A stretch of DNA of 64,000 nt from Fibrobacterota bacterium. GTDB taxonomy: Bacteria > Fibrobacterota > Fibrobacteria > UBA5070. The notes beneath the pieces were generated by a model. The model saw only the letters and a list, made by a program, of their open reading frames with translations, did not search any database and had not been told where the DNA came from. The DNA is taken from the NCBI GenBank assembly GCA_016715065.1, contig JADKBN010000029.1, forward strand, positions 124,001-188,000. Reading direction: 5' to 3'. This document shows positions 9,092-16,848 of the stretch, one piece after another. How positions within the stretch are numbered: the stretch's first letter is position 1; each line of letters starts with the position of its first letter. A program made the translations under genes and the position numbers.

Positions 9092-10119
9092 GGCGGATTG
9101 GATCTCGGTCGGGAAAAAGGGAATGGATCGGGGATGGTCAGGGTCGTCTGCAAGGAGGCGAAGAATTGGCGGAAACTCCTCCACTCCATGCGCGCCTGCA
9201 CCGGACTCCAGGCGATGGGTTGCTTGCGGACGCGCAGCCAAGGCAGAGGCAGATCGGAAACACCCAACTCCACCCAGGTGGCCATCAATCCGGAAGTCCA
9301 AAGCGCCCCAGCACCCCAGGAGGCTCCGGCGGGTTGGGAACCTTTCAGGCCAAGGCTTTGCAGGGATCCTTTCCAGAGTCCCGGGCAACGGCTCAGACTG
9401 TATTCCAGGTAACCGAAATGGGCGACAATTTTCGACTCCCATGACCCTTTGAAAGCGGAATCCGCGCTTGCGCGCCAGAAATCGCCCTCTCTGCGGGCGG
9501 TGAGGTTGTCGCTGAGTCGTTGTTGAAGCCAGGATTCCGCCCCGATCGGCAGCGTCCGGGTGCGCCCCTCCAGGCACACCACCGGTCCGCACGCGGAAAC
9601 CGTCCAGTCCACAACGGGCAGCACGATCGAATCTCCCAGCGGAATCGCGATGGGCGGCGTGCTCAGCACTCGCTCGAGCCTGGCTCCGGCCCCGACGGAA
9701 ACCCAATCCTTCCATCCGACTCGGGCATCCGCTTGGAGCGCTTGGAAGGCGATGGGGTTTGTCCCCGGCGAGATCGCCGACAACACTCCGGCCTGCAGGC
9801 TGATTCCGGTGGGAGGGGCGCTCCATCGCCGCAAGCGATCGGTCCATCCGGAATCGGCCAGGTCAGGCAACACGGTGGCAGTGGCGGTGGCGGCCTCCAT
9901 CCCGGGATCCCACGGCAATCGCGCGACCTCGGTTCCTTGTCGCAAAACAATCGCGGTATCCCCGGCGATCGGACCGAGCACCTGCCAATCATCGACCACG
10001 GCGGGAGAAGCAGCGATCCGGGCACGAAGCAAAGCCTTGCGAGCCGTGGCGGAGTCGATGGACCGGATCGGGATCGTGGAGGAAATGGCTGAGAAAAAAG
10101 CGATCAGGGGAAGGATCAT
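9088..10119 (-). CDS. Exported protein of unknown function in the motor operon
   Basis: 343 residues, no recognised family. It begins with a signal peptide (MILPLIAFFSAISSTIP). The remainder is rich in Trp, Gly and alternating hydrophobic residues (for example SWGAGALWTSGLMATWVELG), which would suit an outer-membrane or beta-rich periplasmic protein. The ATG overlaps the stop of the UDP-glucuronate decarboxylase gene by 4 bases, and its own stop overlaps the ATG of the ExbB-like gene in the same way. It should therefore be made in step with both. A structural role alongside the ExbB-like channel is inference from position alone. Confidence 0.7.
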   Translation of the reverse strand: MILPLIAFFSAISSTIPIRSIDSATARKALLRARIAASPAVVDDWQVLGPIAGDTAIVLRQGTEVARLPWDPGMEAATATATVLPDLADSGWTDRLRRWSAPPTGISLQAGVLSAISPGTNPIAFQALQADARVGWKDWVSVGAGARLERVLSTPPIAIPLGDSIVLPVVDWTVSACGPVVCLEGRTRTLPIGAESWLQQRLSDNLTARREGDFWRASADSAFKGSWESKIVAHFGYLEYSLSRCPGLWKGSLQSLGLKGSQPAGASWGAGALWTSGLMATWVELGVSDLPLPWLRVRKQPIAWSPVQARMEWRSFRQFFASLQTTLTIPDPFPFSRPRSNPP

Positions 10120-11060
10120 TCCAAGATCGTTTCCCTGCGAAACCAGTCCGCGGTGCGTTTCAGGCCATCCGCCCACGCGACTTGGGCGGACCATCCCAGA
10201 AGTCGTTGCGCACGGGCCATGTCAGGGCATCTCCGGTGAGGGTCGTCCACAGGCAAGGGTTCCAGGACAATGCGGGAAGAGGACCCGGTCAGAGCCAAAA
10301 CGGCTTGAGCGATCTCGAGAATGGTCGATTCCACGGGGTTTCCCAGGTTGACCGGCAGGTGGGCATCGGGCCCCTCCACTTCCATCAGGGCCATCAGTCC
10401 GGTCACCAAATCGTCGACGTAGCAGAAGCTTCGGGTCTGACTTCCGTCTCCGTGGAGAGTGATGTCTTCGCCGCGCAGGGCTTGCACGATGAAGTTCGAT
10501 ACCACTCGCCCGTCGGAGGGATGCATCCGCGGACCGTAGGTGTTGAAGATGCGAGCGATGCGGATATCCACCGCGTTCTGGCGGTGGTAGTCCATGAACA
10601 AGGTTTCGGCGACACGCTTGCCCTCGTCGTAGCAACTGCGTGGGCCGATGGGATTGACATGCCCCCAATAGCTTTCCGACTGCGGATGCCGTTCAGGGTC
10701 GCCGTAGACTTCGGAGGTGCTGGCCTGCAGGATCCTGGCCTTGACACGTTTTGCCAGACCCAGCATGTTGATGGCCCCCATCACGCTGGTCTTCACGGTC
10801 TTGACCGCGTTGTACTGGTAATGTACGGGTGACGCGGGGCAGGCCAGGTTGTAGATGCGGTCCACCTCAAGCAAAATGGGTTCGACCACATCGTGGCGCA
10901 CGAGCTCGAACCGGCGGTTGCCCACCAGGTGCTCCACGTTCTTGCGCCGACCGGTGAAGAAGTTGTCGAGGCAAATGACTTCGTCGCCGTTTTCCAGCAG
11001 TCTTTCGCAAAGATGCGAGCCCAGGAAACCGGAGCCACCGGTGACGAGAACTCGATGCAC
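10116..11060 (-). CDS. UDP-glucuronate decarboxylase (UDP-xylose synthase), SDR family
   Basis: 314 residues. The enzyme oxidises UDP-glucuronate at C4 with bound NAD, decarboxylates it and re-reduces the product to UDP-xylose, a precursor for cell-surface polysaccharides. The N-terminal GGSGFLGSH dinucleotide loop, the LDNFFTGRRKNVEHL segment, the STSEVYGDP strand, the catalytic YDEGKR motif and ARIFNTYGPRM are typical of this subfamily. The GTG start is supported by an ideal AAGGAG site 8 bases upstream (11069-11074). coaX ends 4 bases before it. Other nucleotide-sugar epimerases share this fold, but the overall pattern fits UXS best. Confidence 0.88.
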   Translation of the reverse strand: MHRVLVTGGSGFLGSHLCERLLENGDEVICLDNFFTGRRKNVEHLVGNRRFELVRHDVVEPILLEVDRIYNLACPASPVHYQYNAVKTVKTSVMGAINMLGLAKRVKARILQASTSEVYGDPERHPQSESYWGHVNPIGPRSCYDEGKRVAETLFMDYHRQNAVDIRIARIFNTYGPRMHPSDGRVVSNFIVQALRGEDITLHGDGSQTRSFCYVDDLVTGLMALMEVEGPDAHLPVNLGNPVESTILEIAQAVLALTGSSSRIVLEPLPVDDPHRRCPDMARAQRLLGWSAQVAWADGLKRTADWFRRETILE

Positions 11061-11064
11061 GGCT

Positions 11065-11844
11065 TCAGCTCCTTCCGGGAGTGGAAGGGCGGGTGCGCAG
11101 GAACCACTCGAGCCCTTCCAGAGTCAGGTCCGGATGGTATCCGTCCACCACGCGTGTCAGGCCGCGCAGCACCAGCGACCAGCCGCCGGTGGCCAGAACG
11201 CGCGCATGGGGCAAACCTTCCTCCTTGCGGATGCGGGCCACCAGGTACTCCATCATGCCCACGTGGCCCAAAAGCAGCCCCGAATGCAGGGCCTGTTCGG
11301 TGGTGCGGCCTGTAGCGAGGTCGGGAACTTCGATGGCCACCTGTGGGAGTCTCGCGGTGCGTCCTACCAGCGCGAGCATCCCCGTCTCGATTCCCGGCGC
11401 GATCACTCCACCCAGATACCGTCCGTCGCGCACGACGTCGAAAGTGGTTGCCGTGCCCAGATCGATCACGATGGCTTCGCGCATCCCCAGTCGTTCCACC
11501 CCCAGCACGTTGGCCAGCCGGTCGGGTCCGATTTGCGCAGGATTGAGGTATTCCAGCGGGAATCCGCAATTGGTCCCGTTGAGGCTCCGCACCTCTCCCT
11601 GGGGCAGGATGCGCTCCAAACCTTTGCGCCAAGATCTGTCCAGCGATGGAACCACCGTGGCGATGACCGCTTGGCGGAGTCCGTCCACAGGTGGATCCGC
11701 GAGGTCCAGGAGACCACGCACACGCATCTCGATCTCGTCGGAGGTCGCGTTGGGTCGAGTGGTGAGACGCCACTTTCGGAGAATCTTTCCGTCGTGGAAA
11801 AGCCCGAGGACTGTATGGGTATTGCCGATGTCGACAGCGAGCAC
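11065..11844 (-). CDS. coaX: Type III pantothenate kinase
   Basis: 259 residues, normal length. It phosphorylates pantothenate in the first step of coenzyme A synthesis. The type III (ASKHA-fold) signatures are visible: MLAVDIGNTHTVLGLF at the N-terminus, IGPDRLANVLG, the VIDLGTATTFDVV phosphate loop, GGVIAPGI and a C-terminal ATGGWS. The start is a GTG at 11844 with only a weak ribosome site (GGGG). It is the first gene of the minus-strand operon that runs to purD and is transcribed away from the gene starting at 12029, so its promoter should lie in 11845-12028. Confidence 0.95.
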   Translation of the reverse strand: MLAVDIGNTHTVLGLFHDGKILRKWRLTTRPNATSDEIEMRVRGLLDLADPPVDGLRQAVIATVVPSLDRSWRKGLERILPQGEVRSLNGTNCGFPLEYLNPAQIGPDRLANVLGVERLGMREAIVIDLGTATTFDVVRDGRYLGGVIAPGIETGMLALVGRTARLPQVAIEVPDLATGRTTEQALHSGLLLGHVGMMEYLVARIRKEEGLPHARVLATGGWSLVLRGLTRVVDGYHPDLTLEGLEWFLRTRPSTPGRS

Positions 11845-11917
11845 CCCACAAAGTTAATGTCAACACCCCACTCCATCCCGTGCTTTTCTCATGCACAGGT
11901 CCTAGATTTCCATTCAC

Positions 11918-11957
11918 TTCGGGTCACATTCCCCGAAGCTTGCTTCGGTGACCCGAA
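11918..11957. repeat. Nested inverted repeat between divergent genes
   Basis: The outer arms TTCGGGTCAC (11918-11927) and GTGACCCGAA (11948-11957) are perfect complements. Inside them CGAAGC (11934-11939) and GCTTCG (11942-11947) pair around a TT loop, leaving a 6-base bulge on one side. There is no T-run, so it is not an intrinsic terminator. It sits in the 184-bp space between coaX and the divergent gene at 12029. It could be a regulator site, a REP-like element or a processing hairpin. Confidence 0.6.
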
Positions 11958-12028
11958 ATCGCTGGCCAAGAAAATACCCCGCAGCTCGCTGCGGTGTGGT
12001 TTGTCTCCAACCGGCAGGAGCCCCTCTT

Positions 12029-12715
12029 TTGAACCCTTCCACGGACGAACGAATCACCTCCTTCCTTGCTTGGCGGCGCAGACGCGCGCTGGAAGCGGGA
12101 CTCATCCGGCCCGAGCAGCTGCTGGACGAATGGGTGTTCCGTCGAATCCTCATCAGTGCCCCCAAGGACATCTACTCCTTGGAGAACCTGCGACTTCTGA
12201 CAGCTCCTCTGTTCCAGCAATACGGAGACGACCTGTTGGCCCTGTGCCAGGGACGCCCCGTGGAAGACGAGCGCCCACGCTCCTCCCGGCGGGAAGAGCC
12301 CGAGGAACGCCCCAAGGTCCATGGCAGTCGCCCCATCGAACACCGGCCCCGTCGAACGGAAACCGTCTACTCGCGCGCAGCGGTGCGCGCGGACAGTCCC
12401 ACGGTATCCCTTTCCTCCGGAAACGCCGACCGCAAGCTCATCACGGACTTCGCCGCCGCAGCGCAGCATGCGGATTGGGAGCGCAAGCCCTTCGAATTCG
12501 GATGCTCCACCCTCGCTTTCAAGTTTTGGGAAACAGACTTCCTGGAAACCTGGGGAGCCCTGCTGGAATCGATCGCATCGGGGCAGACCGTGCCGGTTTC
12601 TGACGACGAACGCGCGCTGGCAAGCATCATCGACCGATCCCGCAAGGCTTCCAAGGAATGGGAACAGGCCTGGGTGAAACTCATCCTGCGCCGGGCCTAC
12701 GACGCCAATCGCTGA
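12029..12715 (+). CDS. Conserved-looking cytoplasmic protein of unknown function
   Basis: 228 residues, not recognised. No signal peptide or membrane segment is visible. Residues 1-85 are probably helical and rich in Arg and Leu (ITSFLAWRRRRALEAGLI). Residues 85-135 are a charged, low-complexity Arg/Glu/Pro linker, and the C-terminal 95 residues are again helical with several Trp residues. The TTG at 12029 was chosen because AGGAG lies 8 bases upstream (12017-12021) and no ATG is suitable; the frame is open further upstream through the inverted repeat, which is unlikely to be coding. The next gene follows after 16 bases, so the two are probably cotranscribed. Confidence 0.65.
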   Translation: MNPSTDERITSFLAWRRRRALEAGLIRPEQLLDEWVFRRILISAPKDIYSLENLRLLTAPLFQQYGDDLLALCQGRPVEDERPRSSRREEPEERPKVHGSRPIEHRPRRTETVYSRAAVRADSPTVSLSSGNADRKLITDFAAAAQHADWERKPFEFGCSTLAFKFWETDFLETWGALLESIASGQTVPVSDDERALASIIDRSRKASKEWEQAWVKLILRRAYDANR

Positions 12716-12731
12716 AACAGGAGGACAAACC

Positions 12732-13217
12732 ATGTTCGAATCCGTCCAGATCAATCCCTGGGGATGCGTGGCCGCAGGCCTCGCCGTGTTCGCCCTCGGT
12801 GGCCTTTGGTTTTCTCCGGTGTTGTTTTCCAAGGCCTGGTCGGAAAGTGTCCAGGCGGGAGGCCACAAGCTGGGCAAGCCGACCGTGGCTCTGCCGGTCC
12901 TGTTCACCGCCTCCATCGCGACGGCCTTCGCTGTCGCCGTTTTGTTTTCCCTGGCGGGACTGGATACCACCGTGCGCGGCCTGGTGGGCGGGATTTTCCT
13001 TGGGGCGATCGTCTCCTTGTGCAGTTTCGCAGACGCCCCGTTCACCAACCTGCTCTCCGCACGTTGGTGGTGGATCCAATGGGCGTTCCGGTTTTTGTCG
13101 CTGGTGGTCCTGGGGGTCATCGTCGGCGCCTCGGCACCCCAGCGGATCACCATCGACAACGCTCTGGAAAAGGCGGGTCAGTCCATCGAAAAAAGCCTGG
13201 AGGGACTGGGCAAGTAG
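12732..13217 (+). CDS. DUF1761 family membrane protein
   Basis: 161 residues with four predicted membrane segments (about 10-32, 54-76, 82-102 and 115-136), matching the size and layout of DUF1761 (PF08570) integral membrane proteins of unknown function. An AGGAGG ribosome site precedes the ATG at good spacing. Conserved-looking features include the early GGLWFSPVLFSKAW stretch and a short helical cytoplasmic tail. It is the second gene of a probable two-gene unit and ends 1 base from the convergent ubiA stop, so the two transcripts must overlap. Confidence 0.8.
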   Translation: MFESVQINPWGCVAAGLAVFALGGLWFSPVLFSKAWSESVQAGGHKLGKPTVALPVLFTASIATAFAVAVLFSLAGLDTTVRGLVGGIFLGAIVSLCSFADAPFTNLLSARWWWIQWAFRFLSLVVLGVIVGASAPQRITIDNALEKAGQSIEKSLEGLGK

Positions 13218-13218
13218 C

Positions 13219-14067
13219 TCAGCGCACGAACGTTTCCCAGGCGACCCCGGCCAGCACCAGAAAACTCAAGACCACGTTGGCGCGGAAGAATCCGCTCTGC
13301 GTGGACAGGTCGTCGTCCTTGCGCCCAACATGCACCCAGACCAGAATGACCCCGATCACGGCGCCCACGGCCGACCAGACGACCCCCCAATGCGCATGCA
13401 GGCCGAGCCCGATCACACCCGCCAAGGTCAGGCTGTGCAGCCCCGCGGCCAAGCGCAACGCACCGCGGCGCCCCAGCAGCACCGGAACCGACCGCAAGCC
13501 ATGCGTTCGATCGTATTGTTCGTCCTGGGTGGCGTATACGATGTCGAACCCGAACAGCCAAGTGAGCAGGATCGCCCCCAGCCAGACAGGAATTGACTGG
13601 AATCGACCTGATGCCGCGATGCCTGCGGCGACGGGAGAAATCCCGATGGCCAATCCCAGCCACGCATGGCACAGCCAGGTGAAGCGCTTGGCCAGGCTGT
13701 AGCCCAGCACCAGGGCCAAGGCCACCGGCGAGAGCGCGAAGCACAACGGGTTCAGAAACCATGCGCCCGCCACGAACACGACAGCGTTCAAGGCCACGAA
13801 CCATCCTGCCTCGCTCGGCGAGATGCGCCCCGCCGGGATGTCCCGCATCCGGGTACGCGGGTTCTCCGCATCGAATTTCCGGTCGATCAGCCGATTGAAC
13901 GCCATGGCGGCGTTTCTAGCGGTGACCATGCACACCAACACCCCCGCCAAGGTGCGCCAACTGGGCCCGGTGGCGCTCGCCGCGATCCAGCCCGCCAGGG
14001 CGAAAGGCAGGGCGAAGAAGGTGTGGGAAAAACGCACCAGCGAAAACCATTTGCTCAACGGGTTCAC
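13219..14067 (-). CDS. ubiA: UbiA-family prenyltransferase (4-hydroxybenzoate or menaquinone-pathway type)
   Basis: 282 residues, polytopic membrane protein. The family transfers a polyprenyl chain to an aromatic ring in quinone synthesis. Both Asp-rich substrate sites are present: NRLIDRKFDAENPRT near residue 58 and YATQDEQYDRTHGLRSVP near residue 180. The GTG start overlaps the ubiX stop (GTGA) and follows GGAAGGA by 6 bases. Its pairing with ubiX suggests quinone synthesis. In bacteria without ubiquinone, such a pair usually serves the futalosine menaquinone route (MqnP with a UbiX-like enzyme), but no mqn gene is in the window to confirm that. Confidence 0.92.
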   Translation of the reverse strand: MNPLSKWFSLVRFSHTFFALPFALAGWIAASATGPSWRTLAGVLVCMVTARNAAMAFNRLIDRKFDAENPRTRMRDIPAGRISPSEAGWFVALNAVVFVAGAWFLNPLCFALSPVALALVLGYSLAKRFTWLCHAWLGLAIGISPVAAGIAASGRFQSIPVWLGAILLTWLFGFDIVYATQDEQYDRTHGLRSVPVLLGRRGALRLAAGLHSLTLAGVIGLGLHAHWGVVWSAVGAVIGVILVWVHVGRKDDDLSTQSGFFRANVVLSFLVLAGVAWETFVR

Positions 14068-14654
14068 ACCTGATCCTTCCAGCGGGGAGAGAGTTCCATG
14101 GGCAGTCCGAGCTGATCGAACACCCTATCCAAAAGGCCGTCCACCAGCTCCTCGATGGAAGACGGTTTTTGGTAGAATCCTGGATTGGCGGGAAGAATCA
14201 CGGCCCCGGCATCGGAGAGCTCCAGCAGGTTGCGCAGATGGATGCGCGACAACGGGGTTTCCCGCACCACGATCACCAGCGGTCGACGCTCCTTCAGGCA
14301 GACGTCGGCGGCGCGCAACAACAGCGAATCGGACGTGCCCGCAGCCAGTCGGCCCACCGTCCCAGCCGAGCACGGAAGCACCACCATCCCAAGGTGGCGG
14401 AAAGATCCCGAGGCGGGCGCCGCGAACAGGTCCGCCGGCCGGTGGCGCACCAATCGCGCGGGAAGCCCTGCGGACGGCTCCCAAGCCTTGGGCAAGGGGT
14501 GCCCTTCGAAGGCGCAGACCTGCTCGGCCGTGTCGGAGGCCACCAGGTGCGCCTCCAGGTCCAGTCGCCGGAGGTGGGACAAAAATCGTCCCGCGTAGAT
14601 GGATCCGGAGGCACCCGTGACCCCAACCAGCAGTCGTCTGGGCGTATCCGTCAG
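14064..14654 (-). CDS. ubiX: Flavin prenyltransferase UbiX, probable CTG start
   Basis: 196 residues. UbiX adds a dimethylallyl group to FMN to make the prenyl-FMN cofactor of UbiD-type decarboxylases. The N-terminal LLVGVTGASGSIYAGRF, the central MVVLPCSAGTVGRLAAG and the PLVIVVRETPLS segments are diagnostic. The only start that gives a normal N-terminus is the CTG at 14654-14652. It overlaps the permease stop as CTGA and has GGAGG (14663-14667) 8 bases upstream. The nearest in-frame ATG (14735) would bury 27 residues in the permease gene. The ubiA gene overlaps the 3' end. Confidence 0.9.
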   Translation of the reverse strand: MTDTPRRLLVGVTGASGSIYAGRFLSHLRRLDLEAHLVASDTAEQVCAFEGHPLPKAWEPSAGLPARLVRHRPADLFAAPASGSFRHLGMVVLPCSAGTVGRLAAGTSDSLLLRAADVCLKERRPLVIVVRETPLSRIHLRNLLELSDAGAVILPANPGFYQKPSSIEELVDGLLDRVFDQLGLPMELSPRWKDQV

Positions 14655-15454
14655 ACGAAATCCCTCCGGGAAAACCAGATGGAGGAGATCGTGAGCAGGA
14701 ACACCGTCCAGCCCAAGCCGTGCAACGTGCTCCACAGCAGGTAATGCTCCGGAAGCGGCGTGCCGTGCACGATCGCGGCACGGATGTTGAAGACTTCCAG
14801 ATCAGGCAGGATGAGCCGTGCCGTCTTGGCGGCGTATTCCATCACGGGGCTCACCGGAGTGGCCCCAGGGATTTTTTCCGAGGCCTTCTTCATGGTTTCC
14901 AGGTACTGCAGGATGCCACCGGAAAGGTGGCTGGCCAGGAACACTCCGAAGGTGAGCAGGGCGCTGGCCACCGGCGTGGAAAATGAACTGAACACCAGCG
15001 CCACGGCGGTGATCACGGCCATTTCCCAGAAGGTCTCGTAGGAGGCCAGCAAAAGGCGCGCGTTGACCGGACTGCCGGAAAAATGCAGGACCAGAAACAG
15101 CGCGATGGTCATCACCACGATGTTGATGACCAGCACCATCAGCAAGCCCAGGTACTTGCCGACCAGAAATTGCCAGCGGTGGATGGGTTTGGACAGCAAG
15201 GTGAGGATGGTCTTGCGCTGGATTTCCTTTTGGATGAGCCCGATCCCGATGAAAATCGCGATGGCAAGGCCTCCCAGGGACATCACACCCAGGGAAAAAT
15301 TGGCGACCACCTTCTCGCGGTCGAACACCGACCATTCGCCCAGGAGCTTGGCGAAGGCCAGCAGAAGCAACACGAAAAACAACAAGGTGTAGAGGATCTT
15401 GTCGCGGACCGTTTCCCGGAAACTGGCCATGGCGATCAAACCGAGCTCACGCAT
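14651..15454 (-). CDS. ABC transporter permease, ABC-2 type
   Basis: 267 residues with about six hydrophobic segments, starting near residue 20 (ILYTLLFFVLLLLAFAKLLG). The layout is that of ABC-2 membrane subunits, which export lipids, polysaccharides or drugs or act in cell-surface processes. A GGAGG site lies 6 bases before the ATG, and the start overlaps the ATPase stop by 8 bases, so the two subunits are made together. The KTILTLLSKPIHRWQFLVGKY stretch is typical of permeases of the NatB/YhaP-like group. The substrate cannot be told from sequence. Confidence 0.85.
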   Translation of the reverse strand: MRELGLIAMASFRETVRDKILYTLLFFVLLLLAFAKLLGEWSVFDREKVVANFSLGVMSLGGLAIAIFIGIGLIQKEIQRKTILTLLSKPIHRWQFLVGKYLGLLMVLVINIVVMTIALFLVLHFSGSPVNARLLLASYETFWEMAVITAVALVFSSFSTPVASALLTFGVFLASHLSGGILQYLETMKKASEKIPGATPVSPVMEYAAKTARLILPDLEVFNIRAAIVHGTPLPEHYLLWSTLHGLGWTVFLLTISSIWFSRRDFV

Positions 15455-16205
15455 GCGCCACCTCCGCGGCCAAAATGTCTTCCAGATGCGCACGCCCCCC
15501 GGGATCCGATGCCTCGCCCAAGATTTCGTCCAGGGTGCCTTCCTTGCGCAGCGTGCCGGTCACCACCATGGCAGCGTGAGTGCAGATCTCCTCCACATCG
15601 GACAACACGTGCGAGGAGTAGAAAATGGTGGTTCCCTGCTTGTGCAGATCCAGCATGGCCAGACGCACATCGCGACGACCCATGGGATCCAGTCCGCTCA
15701 TGGGCTCGTCCAGCACCAGAAGCTTGGGTTTGTTCAGGATGGCCTGCACCAGGCCCAAGCGCTGGGACATGCCCTTGGAATAGGTGCGCAATCGCCGTCC
15801 CAGCCAGGAATCTTCCACCTTGCAGATGGCGCAGGATTCCTCGATCCGCTTGGGCAGATCCACCTTGGAGATCCCGCTCAGCTTTCCGTAATACACGAGC
15901 AACTCGCGACCCGTCAGGTAGTCGTAGAAATAGGGCTGTTCGGGTTGGAATCCCACCTGCAGGCGGGTTTGAGGATTCATCGGGTCGCCGCCCATCAGAT
16001 TCACGGTGCCCGAGGTTGGACGCAAAAGGCCCATCAGAGTCTTGATGGTGGTGGTCTTGCCTGCGCCGTTTGGCCCGATGAAGCCGTACAGCGCCCCTTC
16101 CGGCACGGAGAGACTGATGGACTTGACCGCTTCCACCGCCTTCAATCCATGCTCGATTCCCAGCCGGTAGGTCTTCCGAAAGTCTCGAATCTCGATCAGG
16201 TTCAC
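15447..16205 (-). CDS. ABC transporter ATP-binding protein
   Basis: 252 residues, soluble motor of the transporter. Walker A (GPNGAGKTT), Q-loop, the signature YSKGMSQRLGL, Walker B (LLVLDEPMSGLDP) and the switch His (SSHVL) are all in place, so it should be active. The GTG start at 16205 overlaps the stop of the 84-residue membrane gene (GTGA) and has GGAGG just upstream. It pairs with the following permease gene. The family resembles CcmA/NatA-type ATPases used with ABC-2 permeases. Confidence 0.93.
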   Translation of the reverse strand: MNLIEIRDFRKTYRLGIEHGLKAVEAVKSISLSVPEGALYGFIGPNGAGKTTTIKTLMGLLRPTSGTVNLMGGDPMNPQTRLQVGFQPEQPYFYDYLTGRELLVYYGKLSGISKVDLPKRIEESCAICKVEDSWLGRRLRTYSKGMSQRLGLVQAILNKPKLLVLDEPMSGLDPMGRRDVRLAMLDLHKQGTTIFYSSHVLSDVEEICTHAAMVVTGTLRKEGTLDEILGEASDPGGRAHLEDILAAEVAHA

Positions 16206-16456
16206 GCTTCCTCCCGCGATCTGGCCTCCTTGGCCAGGCGGCGCGCCCGAGAACGGGCAGCGACCTGCAGAAGGCGCCCTCCAAGGTACAACGTCGCACC
16301 GGACAAAAGCCAGGGATACATGGCTGTTTTGGCCGCCGGCCCCAGGGTGCCCACGGTGGTCATGAACCGGTAGACCCCCCAGATCAAGACCACCTGCCCG
16401 ATGCCCATGACCCACAAGGGCCATTTCCACCAACCCAGACGTTCCAGAAAATTCAC
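16202..16456 (-). CDS. Small two-helix membrane protein
   Basis: 84 residues, unknown function. Two hydrophobic segments are visible: about 13-31 (PLWVMGIGQVVLIWGVY) and about 46-62 (YPWLLSGATLYLGG). An Arg-rich cytoplasmic tail follows (RSRARRLAKEARSREEA). The GTG start overlaps the MerR gene stop (GTGA) and has an ideal AAGGAG 6 bases upstream. The stop overlaps the start of the ABC ATPase. Its place directly before the transporter genes suggests an accessory subunit, which is inference. Confidence 0.82.
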   Translation of the reverse strand: MNFLERLGWWKWPLWVMGIGQVVLIWGVYRFMTTVGTLGPAAKTAMYPWLLSGATLYLGGRLLQVAARSRARRLAKEARSREEA

Positions 16457-16848
16457 CAGGATCTCCTTCCGTAGCGCAACAGATCCAGCACCTCGCGCAG
16501 TCCTTCCACCACCGCCTGGCGATCGAACTCGTCCGGCGCATCGGCATCGTCTGTGGGCTCCGGATCCGTCAAAAGCATGCCCAATTGTCCGGGGTTTTCC
16601 GTGCGTCGGGCTTCTTCTGCCAATTTCCGTCGTGCGGCCTGGATCGTGAGGTGCTCCTCATAGAGAAGCTCGCGGATCCGCCGGACCAGATGGACTTCCC
16701 GTTCCCGGTACAAGCGCTCGCCGGAGCGGCCCTTGCGGGGCCGCAGCTGGGTGAACTCGCTTTCCCAGTAGCGCAACACGTGCGCCTCCAGACCCACCGC
16801 TTGGCAGATCTCCTGGGTGGTCCAGCTTGATTTGGACTCCTCACTCAC
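16453..16848 (-). CDS. MerR family transcriptional regulator
   Basis: 131 residues. A winged helix-turn-helix of the MerR type fills residues 8-75 (WTTQEICQAVGLEAHVLRYWESEF, read in two parts as helix-turn-helix and wing, then RLYREREVHLVRRIRELL). A helical, acidic C-terminal part follows without Cys or other ligand residues, so the effector is unknown. GTG at 16848 was chosen because GTGAGTGA overlaps the upstream stop; a GTG at 16866 would add 6 residues and cannot be excluded. Proteins of this short type commonly sit beside translation or envelope genes and may regulate their own operon. Confidence 0.87.
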   Translation of the reverse strand: MSEESKSSWTTQEICQAVGLEAHVLRYWESEFTQLRPRKGRSGERLYREREVHLVRRIRELLYEEHLTIQAARRKLAEEARRTENPGQLGMLLTDPEPTDDADAPDEFDRQAVVEGLREVLDLLRYGRRSW

